From: Cryoendolithus antarcticus
Lineage: Eukaryota; Ascomycota; Dothideomycetes; Cladosporiales; Cladosporiaceae
Reading direction: 5' to 3'
Length of the DNA stretch: 64,000 nt
Assembly (NCBI GenBank): GCA_002077065.1
Contig: NAJO01000024.1
Location: 1 to 64,000 of the forward strand
In this document: positions 9,052 through 18,117 of the stretch, one piece after another
Layout of the letters: the number at the start of each line of letters is the position of its first letter
Numbering within the stretch: position 1 is the first letter of the stretch
Program-made: the position numbers and the translations under genes
The notes under the pieces: generated by a model
The model's database searches: none
The model's input: the letters and a program-made list of their open reading frames with translations, nothing else
Told to the model about the DNA's origin: nothing

Positions 9052-9374
9052 TCATGTCGCATGCCCGTGCTCCGCCCCGTGATGCGCGTGCGAGTCGCCA
9101 GCAATCAGCTTATCGTAGGCAACGTAGACTGCGAACGCGCCGAGAGCGATGCCGAAGCCGGGGAAGGAGCCTCGCAAGCGATTCGAGCGTGTGAAGGGTC
9201 CGGTGTATCGCCATGCCTCACTGTAGTTCTCCGTCAGTCGCTTGCTTCCGTGCTGCATTGTCCCTCGTGCCTTCGTCAGACGTACGCTCGTGCCCATGGG
9301 TCATTTGCGGGCTGTCCTGCCGCTGCTGCGAACTTGGCCGGGTCGAAGCCAGTGAGGTTGGACCGGGGGGCCAT
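9052..9374 (-). CDS. NADH:ubiquinone oxidoreductase B12 subunit (NDUFB3-type)
   Basis: Two exons: 9374-9286 (ATG in GCCATGGCC context) and 9220-9052, joined across a 65 nt intron (GTACGT..GACTGACGG..CTACAG). The spliced 85-residue protein starts MAPRSNLTGFDPAKFA, continues NDPWARAEAWRYTGPFTR, and has one membrane segment (FPGFGIALGAFAVYVAYDKL) and a His-rich tail. The order DPWxRxEAWRYTGPFTR-NR-G-FPG is diagnostic of the B12 accessory subunit in the membrane arm of mitochondrial complex I. Length fits fungal orthologues. The splice junction restores A-E-A-W exactly, which supports the model. Confidence 0.9.
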
Positions 9375-9730
9375 GGCTGCTATCGTGCTGATCAGTCAGA
9401 CCCATTCTTACGCTTTCACTCAGATTGACCCGTACCTATCCACTTCGATCTGCTGCGCGTACAGTCTCGTAGCGTGTTGTGTGCAACAGAGGTCCCAGAT
9501 GGGGCGTTGGTGATCACTTCCAGACAGCTCGGAAGCTCGGTGCCAAGACTCTCGCAGAGCCTCGACTTCGCGATTGCATGTGCTTGCCCTGAGCTTCACA
9601 TGCAACGTGAACGCTCAATTGACCAGACTCGCACAAGACTCTAGGAGAGTACCTCCTCCGCATGGTGTGATAAGACCTTCCTGTTTCCCTCCAAATCCTC
9701 CCCCGGCTCCTTCCCACGATCACCAACAAG

Positions 9731-11291
9731 ATGGCTCCCCCAGTCGCGACCCGGATGCACCAGTCGCAGATGTCGAACCCCTTCCAGCATCTCAACCAGC
9801 AGCAGTCCTATCAGCCGCCAAACTTCTCGCAACATGGCTTTGGCAGCGGCTCGTTGAATGGCGCAGGCATGTCAGCCTTCCCAGCGTCGACCTACGGTGC
9901 TAGCGCGTTCACTCCCGGCGCAGGAAGCACAGTCTTCAACGGAGGCGCCATCTCGGGACAAGGGCAGGGACTCGCTTCTGTAGCAGCGCAGCAGGGCTTC
10001 GCGAGAGGTGCGGCAATGCAGGAGCACAACGCACACCAACTTGAGGCAGCAAGCATGGATACGAAGAGCGGGGCAGCGAGCAGGATCCGCCAGGTCTGGA
10101 GACTTAACTTGGACCAGGAGATGGCGCTGCTGAGAGCCCTGGTGCTGAGGTATCCTTACGTGTCGATGGTGAGCATGGAGTCTGTCTGCATCCGTCGCAA
10201 TCGAGCTGACGAAGCTTCAGGATGCTGAATTCCCGGGCATCGTTGCTAGACCCATTGGTAATTTCGCAGGGAGCAAGGCGGAGTACCATTACCAGACCCT
10301 CCGATGTAACGTCGACCTCCTCAAGCCAATACAGCTCGGCATCACGGTCTGGACAACCGAAGGTGATCTCCCACCACAACAACCTGACTCCATACTCATC
10401 AACCAATTGAACGGACGGCCGCCTCACGCAAATCACTTGATGTGAGTGTCAACATTGCTTTACAATGTCCGAGAGCTGCGTCACTGACCTCGATCCAGGT
10501 ACGTACCATGCACGTGGGTGTTCAACTTTAAGTTCAACCTCAGCGAAGACATGTTCTCCGAGCCATCGATTCAGTTGCTAGAATCAAGCGGCGTTGAATT
10601 TGAGAAGAATCGGGAGCATGGGATTGATCTCGACGCTTTCGGCTCACTGTTGACTACTTCTGGACTCTGCTTCTCGGACGATGTCAACTGGCTGTCGTTC
10701 CACTCCGGCTACGATTTCGGCTACCTGATCAAGGTCCTCACATCGCAAGGCTTGCCCGAACATCAAGACGGCTTCTTCGACATTGTATCTACCTACTTCC
10801 CCAAGCTCTGGGATATCAAGTTTCTCCTTCGTTACGCACAACGAATGCAATCACAAGGACGACTGTCGCCCGATGCCTCTCGTATTGTCAGTGATCTTGG
10901 ACAAAAGTCCGGGCTCCAAGACCTGGCCGATGTTCTCCAATGCCATCGCGTCGGTGCTGCGCACACTGGAGGCTCGGATGCTTGGCTGACCGGCTCCGTC
11001 TTCTGGGCGATGCGAAGCAAGATCTTCGGAGGTGAGCTGCCAATAGATCAGGCAGATCAGATCTACGGTCTGCATGGTGTCGCTGCTCCCGCCTCACAAC
11101 AGTACAGAGAAGAGTTCTTCGCCGCGCAAGGCACTCCAGCTCAGCAGGTGAACGGGCTGAGCGGCGCTGCGGGAACGTACACCCACACACCAAACCCGAG
11201 CACACCGACAAGCTCTCACATTGGGTTGAACACCAGTCAGACGCCTGCACAGCAATATGGCGGCTACGGTGGTACTCAGTATAACAGATAG
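9731..11291 (+). CDS. POP2: CCR4-NOT deadenylase subunit CAF1/POP2
   Basis: Three exons (9731-10168, 10221-10441, 10499-11291) encode 483 residues. The N-terminal 100 residues are Gln/Ala/Gly-rich. The DEDDh nuclease starts at RIRQVWRLNLDQEM and shows catalytic Asp147 and Glu149 (DAEFPG, rebuilt by splicing YVSM to DAEFPG), Asp292 (HSGYDFGYL), and His375 with Asp380 (HTGGSDAWLTG). The C-terminal tail is Gln/Thr/Pro-rich. The enzyme shortens mRNA poly(A) tails within the CCR4-NOT complex. Introns are 52 and 57 nt with CTGAC branch sites. The TAG stop at 11289 is followed by 140 in-frame open codons, described separately. Confidence 0.95.
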
Positions 11292-11714
11292 GATCACCCT
11301 ACAGCGACACCATCGGAACTGCCACCAAGATCATCAGCATACGGGCCAATGGCGCCCGGAGCACCCGACAGATCGCAAGCCGTCGAGATTGAGCATCCGA
11401 ATCAACGCAACGGCAGGAAAACTCCCCGATCGAGGCAGGGAACTCCTGCAGAAAATATGATGGCAGGACCAGTCATGGGTCCATCGTCGTCACCGATGCA
11501 TCAGCAGAACTACTCTGGGCCGCCTCAGAACTACTTGCTACCTCCACCAGGATATCAGCAGCCGTATATTGGACCGGTTCAGAACTACATGCTGCCTCCG
11601 CCAGGGCTCCAGCAGCAGAACATCTGGCCGCCTCAAGATTACACGCCGTCACCTTCAGCATCTCAACAACGACGGGCTCCGAGACAGACAGGTCGGAGAT
11701 CGTCTGGTAGATGA
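11292..11714 (+). other. In-frame open extension downstream of the POP2 stop
   Basis: Immediately after the POP2 TAG the same frame stays open for 140 codons to a TGA at 11712. The peptide is Pro/Gln-rich with an imperfect repeat of NYxxPPPGxQQ (NYLLPPPGYQQ, NYMLPPPGLQQ) spaced about 19 residues, plus a basic end. An ATG at 11349 would allow a separate 121-residue ORF. It could be 3' UTR, a readthrough tail, a lost C-terminus after CAG to TAG mutation, or a small gene. No intron of normal size removes the TAG and keeps frame. Confidence 0.35.
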
Positions 11715-12133
11715 GCGTATTTACTGGTGGAGGCAGTCGTTTGCAAGCAATACGAGGTCCTCTTGGAAGCTAGACGAGGATCGCTGTGTATTACTAGGCT
11801 ACAATGTACAATATCGGTCGAGAGAGACTTCCGCCATCCAATCGGCTGCTAGCTTTGATTCGTTATATATGCGAAGGATTGAGAAATTTGCATTGCCACC
11901 GTGAAGCAACATGTCCTGCCCAATATCTACATGTACTAAACAACGGACAGGGTTCTGTTAGTCAGCAGCCTCAAGCATCCGGCCCGCCCGGTACTGCAGG
12001 TTCCCGTAGTTCCTTCGTGCCAGCTCATCGATGCCAGCGAATCACTTCGCACACCATCCCAGCTCCACCCATTTCGCGCTTCACATCATAGCTTCACCTA
12101 TCAACAGCCTTTCGTCATAGTAAACAAGCAATC

Positions 12134-13000
12134 ATGCAACAACCTCCGCCCGGCAGCTATGCGCCGCCACCGCAGGGCGCCGTGTCGGCCATGCGACGCT
12201 ATGATGGTAAAGACGGCATGCCATTGTACGACGCCAGACAGGGCGGGCATTACGGTGCGAGCGCACTCATCGCGGCTGCTCACCACGCGCCGCAGCCAGA
12301 GAGCTTCCAAGGGCATTGGCAGAACGTATGCGCTCCCCACCGAGATTTCGCGATCAAGTATTGACACACGGGACAGGTAGCGCAAGGCTTGGGATCGGGA
12401 CAGTATCGCGACATCCTCAACACCTACTGGCAACATGTCGTCAACCAGCTCGAGTACGAGACACACGACTACAAGATCCACCAGCTTCCCCTCGCACGCA
12501 TCAAGAAGGTCATGAAGGCAGATCCTGAAGTGAAGATGATCTCAGCCGAAGCGCCTATCATCTTCGCCAAAGCGTGTGAGACATTTATCACTGAGCTCAC
12601 AATGCGCGCCTGGATCCATGCAGAGGAAAACAAGCGAAGGACTCTACAAAGAAGCGACATCGCGGCAGCACTGGCAAAGAGTGACATGTTCGACTTCCTC
12701 ATCGACATAGTACCTCGAGAGGACGCAACACCACAGCACAAGCGAAGACCCGAGTACGTCGTCCCCGAGCCAGCCCAGCCAGAGCAGCAGCAACCACAGC
12801 AACAGCAGCAGCCCATGGTACCGCATCAAGAGTACGGCATGCAACCTCCGCCTCCGCCCGAGCAACAACAGCAACCGCCGCAGCAGGCGTACTACCAGCA
12901 GCAGATGTATGATCCGAGCATGGGCCAGCAGATGTACCAGCAGATGTACCCACCTCAGCCGCCTTCGGATCAGTCTGGCGGTGCATATGGGCCTGGATAG
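12134..13000 (+). CDS. hapE: CCAAT-binding factor subunit HAP5/HapE (NF-YC)
   Basis: Two exons (12134-12325, 12377-13000; 51 nt intron, branch near ATTGACAC) encode 271 residues. After a Pro-rich start and the fungal segment YRDILNTYWQHVVNQLE comes the NF-YC histone fold: HQLPLARIKKVMK, then MISAEAPIIFAKACE, then RTLQRSDIAAALAKSDMFDFL, at about residues 95-180. The tail is a long Gln/Pro/Tyr/Met-rich activation-type region. With HapB, HapC and fungal HapX partners it binds CCAAT promoters and links to iron and redox control. The gene name is by family. The frame continues past the TAG stop for 63 codons, described separately. Confidence 0.95.
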
Positions 13001-13192
13001 TCTCCGTTCCAGGAAGTGCCACTGTGTCTGCTTCTCGAGGATGCCCGGCCAGCGATGCGTAAGGAGCGGATGCAGAAGTTGGAAGCGGAAGTCCACAACG
13101 ATTGGACTGGACCAGATGTAGGCGGCATGGAGTCGTCCTCAGAATGGCGGGGAGATGTGCAAAAAGATTACTTCGACGATGCCACGATTTAG
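13001..13192 (+). other. In-frame open extension downstream of the HAP5 stop
   Basis: After the TAG at 12998-13000 the frame is open for 63 codons to a TAG at 13190. The peptide is charged and unlike random sequence: MRKERMQKLEAEVHNDW, then a Glu/Ser-rich stretch and KDYFDDATI at the end. A 68 nt in-frame-breaking splice was considered but is not convincing. It may be an alternative C-terminus, a recently truncated tail, or chance. Confidence 0.3.
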
Positions 13193-14177
13193 GATTTCAC
13201 GAAGACAAGACACATTGGGTCGGCGTTACAGTAGCGTCGTGAAGACGCTCGCTCTACAGTCTTCAGTATATAATTTTCGGTAACCTTTTTACAATGTCCC
13301 CAAGACTGATGAGCTCGTGAGCTGCTGATCGTTACAGAATGAAACGATGCACACTCCATTGATGCACAGGACGGTAATGCGCGAGCGAGCGCACCACATC
13401 TATGTCCAACCCTCTAGGTGTCCATATTGCAGATAACGCTGACCTGATCACCCCTGCGGCAGTCCAGGCTCGATTCACTGCTGTTCCAAGAGGTCATGGT
13501 CGCATAAGCATACGGTAGGGTCGCCATGGTGCGCGGATCCGGGACGGCGGAAACAGACAAGCGTCCAATTGAGTATCAGACTCCTAGTGCGCGCCCATGT
13601 CCTTAGATTGGTCCGAGTCTTAAGTCGCCAACAGCAAGCTAGGCGCGTGGGGGAGCAGGGTCAGCATCGGTGCGAGCAGGTCAAGGTCAGCCCATATGTC
13701 CCGTCCCTATACGGCCAGGCGTCGCGCAAGTCCAATTCTGATTCGAGGATTAATCTATCCGTAGAGGCGCATCACGAGGTGTCCACTATCAGGATACGGC
13801 CGAGCTCGCTCGAGCGGATTTGATCTATCTGGCGAAGCTAGGCTTGTGTATGGCAGTGCCACTTATGTGGCTACATCACGGCCCTAAGTTCGGAATCATC
13901 GTGGGCTTTATCAGATCAAGATCCGAGTCCTGTGTGCCACAAGCACGATCATGCAGTCCGCCTTTATGAGAAATGGCGATTGCGGACACCGACTAGTCGA
14001 CAGGACGAGAGAAGAGCCATGTAATGGTCAGCAACGATCCAGAGCAGTATAAGACACTTTGCAAAAGCAAACCTCCGTGCAGCATGCAACTTTACACGTG
14101 AATTTATAGAGACCTCAACACTCGCATGGTAGTGCAGACCAGGCCATCGAGATCGCCATCACCCCCTTGAATTGACA
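13193..14177. other. Intergenic, nothing recognised
   Basis: About 1 kb without a supported gene. It includes HAP5 3' sequence (AT-rich stretch near 13260-13290) and the promoter of the RING gene. Confidence 0.55.
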
Positions 14178-15281
14178 ATGCGCTTCCGCTTCAGCCTTGA
14201 GTCGCCCTTGGCACAGATTGACAGCGTCCTCAAGGAGACCGATTCCGCGTCCATGCCTGAGATTTGTGCTATTTGTCGAGACGCGATCAACGACTCCCGG
14301 TCCGTATCATGCGGACACGTATTTTGCCAGATTTGCAGACGCACGCATCTAGCAAAGTTCAACGACTGTCCGCTATGCCGCAAGAACCTCTTTCGCGACT
14401 GCCTCGTACCGCCCTCAGCACAGATAAATCATGCCATGAGAGAACCACCTCCGGGCACGGTCCCGGGAGACCACATCTGCACCATGTGCCTGGAGGAAAT
14501 CTACGAAGCGAGCTCGATTGCTTGCGGGCACTTCTTCTGTCGGATGTGCATTCGCACGCATCTTGCCACATTCGAGGACTGTCCTGTCTGCGGAGAAAGT
14601 CTATTCAGCTTCACGTCGTTCCTCGTGGGCACGCTCACCTCCAAGGTCCGGATCATGTGGGAGGACTTCTTCTGGTCAATCTACTACCCTATCTCGATTA
14701 TCTTCGTCGTGGTGCTGCTCATAGTCTTGATCATCTACATCGATCCGTGGGTCATCGCGCTCATGGCAGCAGACGGGCTTGTTGTGTTCCTCATACACCT
14801 GACCATCGGCCTCGACAAGCTCAGGGAATGGATTCCAATCTTGCGCGATCCTCATCGATTTCAGCGATTCCTCGTTGGAGTCCTGCACACATTGCTATGG
14901 ATCCTCATGGCGCTATCGATACTGCTCCACGTGTTGGAACTCATGCATTTCATCTTATCGGCCATGCTGGTTATGCTCGAAAGCCCGAGTATCAAGGAGA
15001 TCACGGACAGTCAAATGAGACTAGTGTGCTCTTCGCATCTCTTGAGCTCTTTCAAACTCCATCTGTTCGTCTCAGGCTGCTTACACTTCCGGCCGCATCG
15101 GAAGCTGTTGCTAGCGCCACCAGCAAATGCAGCTCCAGGCGCAGTGGGGTGGGCTGCGAGTACGAATGAGCAAGCTGTGGTCCAAGCGGAGAAAGGTGCA
15201 TTTCCAGTAGGCATGGGCGGACACGAAGACGGTAAAAATGCTTCCGGTGATTGGTGGGAGATGTATCCGTCCTCAGCTTGA
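14178..15281 (+). CDS. Double RING-finger membrane protein (putative E3 ligase)
   Basis: A 367-residue single-exon protein; I take the ATG at 14178, as the frame-open TTG upstream is not a likely start. Two complete C3HC4 RINGs are visible: RING1 (CAIC..CGHVFCQIC..CPLC, about residues 29-67) and RING2 (CTMC..CGHFFCRMC..CPVC, about 95-137). A helix-rich region with at least two or three strongly hydrophobic segments follows (SIIFVVVLLIVLIIY, then GVLHTLLWILMALSILLHV). The two RINGs resemble each other (HLAxFxDCPxC in both), suggesting internal duplication. Likely a membrane-anchored ubiquitin ligase; substrate unknown. A decaying paralogue lies immediately downstream. Confidence 0.8.
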   Translation: MRFRFSLESPLAQIDSVLKETDSASMPEICAICRDAINDSRSVSCGHVFCQICRRTHLAKFNDCPLCRKNLFRDCLVPPSAQINHAMREPPPGTVPGDHICTMCLEEIYEASSIACGHFFCRMCIRTHLATFEDCPVCGESLFSFTSFLVGTLTSKVRIMWEDFFWSIYYPISIIFVVVLLIVLIIYIDPWVIALMAADGLVVFLIHLTIGLDKLREWIPILRDPHRFQRFLVGVLHTLLWILMALSILLHVLELMHFILSAMLVMLESPSIKEITDSQMRLVCSSHLLSSFKLHLFVSGCLHFRPHRKLLLAPPANAAPGAVGWAASTNEQAVVQAEKGAFPVGMGGHEDGKNASGDWWEMYPSSA

Positions 15282-15626
15282 TTGACCAGGAGGAAGCCAT
15301 GCAGTGACCGGGGAATGGCAGCTTGGACGCTTCGTCTATGGCACGCTTCGGTTACTTGAGGATGAATGCCTCAATACAAGTGCTCTGGAAAGATTGGTTG
15401 ATCGGAGCTCAAGAGGATGGGATGTAAGGTCGGCCACTCTTGAGGACACTTCATCCGCGGCTGTGGAGTCAAACACTCACAGTATGGAGACAGTTCCGAA
15501 TCGTCCATATATGTGCAATGTTCTTCTCGGTACTCCTGTCCATCTTGTCCTTTCATCACGATTTCCACACCGCAGACTCGTCAATCTGGAATCCATCGAA
15601 AGCAACGCCAGATACACTCCGAAGCC

Positions 15627-16632
15627 ATGGTCACCCACACCACCTATACGCCACCATCGGCACAAATCGACAAGACAATCAATACACCACAGCCTAGATC
15701 AATCCAAGAAGACGATATCTGCGCCACCTGTCGCTACAACGTGGTCGATAACGATCCGAGATCCGTGATCTGTTGGCACGCCTTCTGTCAAGTGTGCATA
15801 CGCTTGCACCTAGGAAGCACGAATGACTGTCCTCTCTCCCGCCTTGAGATCTTCAACAATTGCCTCGACGCCGCCCTCGACGCAAATCGACAGCGTATTA
15901 TTGACGTCGACCACCAGCGTTCACGAGGACTGCGAGATGTGCCGCGAGAAGGTGTATAACCCTCGATACATAATCTGTGGCCATCACTTTTGCATTATGT
16001 GTATTCGCGGCCATTTGGCGACTCTCGCCGACTGTCCTGTCTGCCACATCGATCTCTTCAGCGACACTTCTCGACAAATGGCAGCCACTTCCCGACTGAG
16101 AGCAAGACTAACGCCCAGAGCTTTGTGGCACGCGTTCCGCATATTGACCTACCATCCTGTGGTGAGAGTCAGCATCCTCTCGCTGCTCGTTGCGTAGTTC
16201 AACTGGCGTCTGGCAGCAGCCATACTATTTTCCATCATTGTGCCCGCTCTCATCGAAAGCACGATTGGCATCGGCAATCTGGCGCAGAGCTGGCCGACAT
16301 GGCTGAAATTTGACCTCTTCTCGTTCCGCGATAACATGCTTTTCTCATCTCTATGCACTAGCATGGCGCTGCCCCTGTTAGTCATCGGCCAGAGGCTTGC
16401 AATGCTTATCTCGTACATCACTAGATTCGAGGCTATCGCGCCAGGGGCGAACACGAATCCTTTGGATCTCGGACTCTGCCTGGGATGGCTGTTTCCAGTC
16501 AGCTTGACCTTGCTTGGGCTATGGGTAAGAGCATTACTCGCGCAGGGACGGGATACCGCGCCAACGATACAAGACGACTGTTACAAGCAGGCGCTCGAGG
16601 AGTTTGATGGTCAGGAGCTGGATCCGTTCTGA
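15627..16632 (+). pseudogene. Decaying tandem copy of the double RING membrane protein
   Basis: It begins MVTHTTYTPPSAQIDK at 15627 and shows RING1 (CATC..CWHAFCQVC..DCPLS) in frame 3. Near 15862-15870 homology jumps by one base: the paralogue's CLVPPSAQI matches NCL in one frame and PPSTQI in the next. RING2 (CEMC..CGHHFCIMC..DCPVC) is intact. An in-frame TAG at 16195 interrupts the first membrane segment, after which FNWRLAAAILFSIIVPAL and further hydrophobic helices continue in the same frame to TGA at 16632. RING1 has lost its last Cys (PLC to PLS). Frameshift, nonsense and a lost zinc ligand together indicate a pseudogene. A 36 nt intron could remove the TAG but is shorter than any other intron here. 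Confidence 0.75.
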
Positions 16633-16966
16633 ACTTATGGACGGCGATTGACCAAGGCATTCCTAATAGTTGAACAGTGCGTTGCTCCGGTGGCGTCTTG
16701 ATAGATCTAGTATCCTAGTGTATCACAGCAAAAGTGAGCGACCCATGCGTGTTCCTGCTTGGCCAAGAGTATGACACCACGTAGATGTATTGTGAATTAT
16801 AGTGATGTCGTTATACGACATGTGTGCCGGTCAGTGACCTCAACAAATTGGCGATCTTGGTTTCCGTCACAATGGATCGAGTCCTTGATCCTGCGACTCT
16901 GCCCAGCAATTTCGAATGACCTTACCACGGTAGCTCATCAACGACCATGGAACAGTGCCGCAGGTC

Positions 16967-17845
16967 TCAAGAAGACGATTCTGATGCTCCCTCACTCTTC
17001 TCCTTCCTCTTCGCAAACCCTCTCTCACTCTCAACAACCTTGACAGGTTGATACCTCGACTCCGCTCCAGTCGCACCTCCAGCACCACCCATAGGTCCAT
17101 AAGCACCCCAAGCCGCCTTGAATGGCTCATCTACAAGCCTGCCCTCGACCTCCTCCGGACTCTCCAGCTGCGATTCAAGCATAGTCAATTGCTGCCCAAG
17201 CGCTGCCTCAATCTTCGCCGTCTCAGCTTCCAAGTCAGCCTCTGGTCCGTCCTCCATCTCTAGCCCAGACTGTTGGAAGAGATTCGCTTTCATGCCAACG
17301 CCGTAATACTGATTCTTCCTCAGATATGCCAGCCACAAGCCTACCACATGACTATCACTATCCTGAATCTGCACTAGCCGCTTGTACGTCACCCTCTCGA
17401 AGTTCTCTTGACTCTTCTTGTGCACGAAGTTGCCTCTGATCGTCGTCCAGCGCTCGATTCGCTTCGGCAGTGGTACTGGCCCTTTCGCTGGCAGACCAAG
17501 GTAGTAGGCCGCTCGCATGGCGAAGTCGGCGTAGACTTCCAAGTTGCGCAAGCTGTAGGAGCGGAGTTGTAGGTCACAGACAGGCAGGCCATGAGTAGGT
17601 GGCCGGCGGAGAGGGGCGAGGTAAGCTGCTTGGACTGATTTCGGGAGGCGGACTGAGCGGAGGGAGGGAGATTCGGACGAGACGACCGTGGCATTGCGGC
17701 GTTGGGAGGGTATCACTGAGGCATCTTTCGGTGTGCTAGTCAACGATGAGGATGGTGATTGTGTTGCCAGACATCGGCGACTGCAATGGGGAATGCGAGA
17801 TGGCTTCGGGGGTGAGAGCTGGTAGTGTCTTGTTAGCTTTTGCAT
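16967..17845 (-). CDS. RSM10: Mitochondrial ribosomal protein S10 (uS10m)
   Basis: A 292-residue single-exon protein starting MQKLTRHYQLSPPKPSR, a basic Ser-rich presequence typical of matrix import. The uS10 domain spans about residues 80-170: THGLPVCDLQLRSYSLRN, YADFAMRAAYYLGLPAKGP, then PKRIERWTTIRGNFVHKKSQ. The last contains the conserved WTxIRxxFVHKKSQENFER motif of mitochondrial S10. The C-terminal extension is acidic and Gly-rich, common in fungal mitoribosomal proteins. It belongs to the small mitoribosomal subunit head. An upstream ATG overlaps its start (separate entry). It shares a divergent promoter with RPF1. Confidence 0.92.
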   Translation of the reverse strand: MQKLTRHYQLSPPKPSRIPHCSRRCLATQSPSSSLTSTPKDASVIPSQRRNATVVSSESPSLRSVRLPKSVQAAYLAPLRRPPTHGLPVCDLQLRSYSLRNLEVYADFAMRAAYYLGLPAKGPVPLPKRIERWTTIRGNFVHKKSQENFERVTYKRLVQIQDSDSHVVGLWLAYLRKNQYYGVGMKANLFQQSGLEMEDGPEADLEAETAKIEAALGQQLTMLESQLESPEEVEGRLVDEPFKAAWGAYGPMGGAGGATGAESRYQPVKVVESERGFAKRKEKSEGASESSS

Positions 17846-17927
17846 TGGAGACCAGTCTGGGCGCTTTGCGTACTCGTAGTCGCTTGACTGAGCCGATCAA
17901 TGATTCGACATAGATCGGAGCCGCCAT
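17736..17927 (-). other. Overlapping upstream ORF of RSM10
   Basis: An ATG at 17927 opens a 63-codon ORF that passes over the RSM10 start in another frame and stops at 17736. Its peptide is basic (SVKRLRVRKAPRLVSNAK). It may be a regulatory uORF, or an alternative first exon; a GCTAAC branch-like element exists but the implied intron is only 34 nt. RSM10 transcription could also start downstream of it. Confidence 0.3.
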
Positions 17928-18117
17928 TGTGTGATATGCTTGTATCGCTGTCGATAATGGTGTTCATTCACATACATGTTGATTTCACGCCGTTCCTTCC
18001 CTGGAAGTCGCACGGCTGCTCCTCGGCTGAACTTTTCCCGCGCCTCAATAATTTATCGATTGCAGACGACCCCGATATAGACAGTCCACCAGGTTAAATC
18101 GGTAGTGAGAACTCATC
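17846..18117. promoter_or_regulatory. Divergent promoter RSM10 / RPF1
   Basis: Only 272 bp separate the two start codons, which point away from each other. Both genes serve ribosome production, mitochondrial and cytosolic, so joint control is plausible. I did not identify a specific site. Confidence 0.6.

Noticed and set aside
12469..13096. Long minus-strand ORFs over HAP5
   Set aside because: They are Cys/Leu-rich translations of CAG/CCA repeats that encode the Gln/Pro tail of HAP5 on the other strand.
13569..13823. 84-codon plus-strand ORF
   Set aside because: No similarity or splice context; composition typical of noncoding sequence.
14264..15169. 301-codon ORF inside the double-RING gene
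   Set aside because: Out of frame with the RING cysteines; a shadow of the real gene.
5596..16197. Idea that TAG is reassigned to an amino acid
   Set aside because: Other genes end in TAG with stops close behind (for example RPF1 and the SDR), and POP2 and HAP5 are complete before their TAG.
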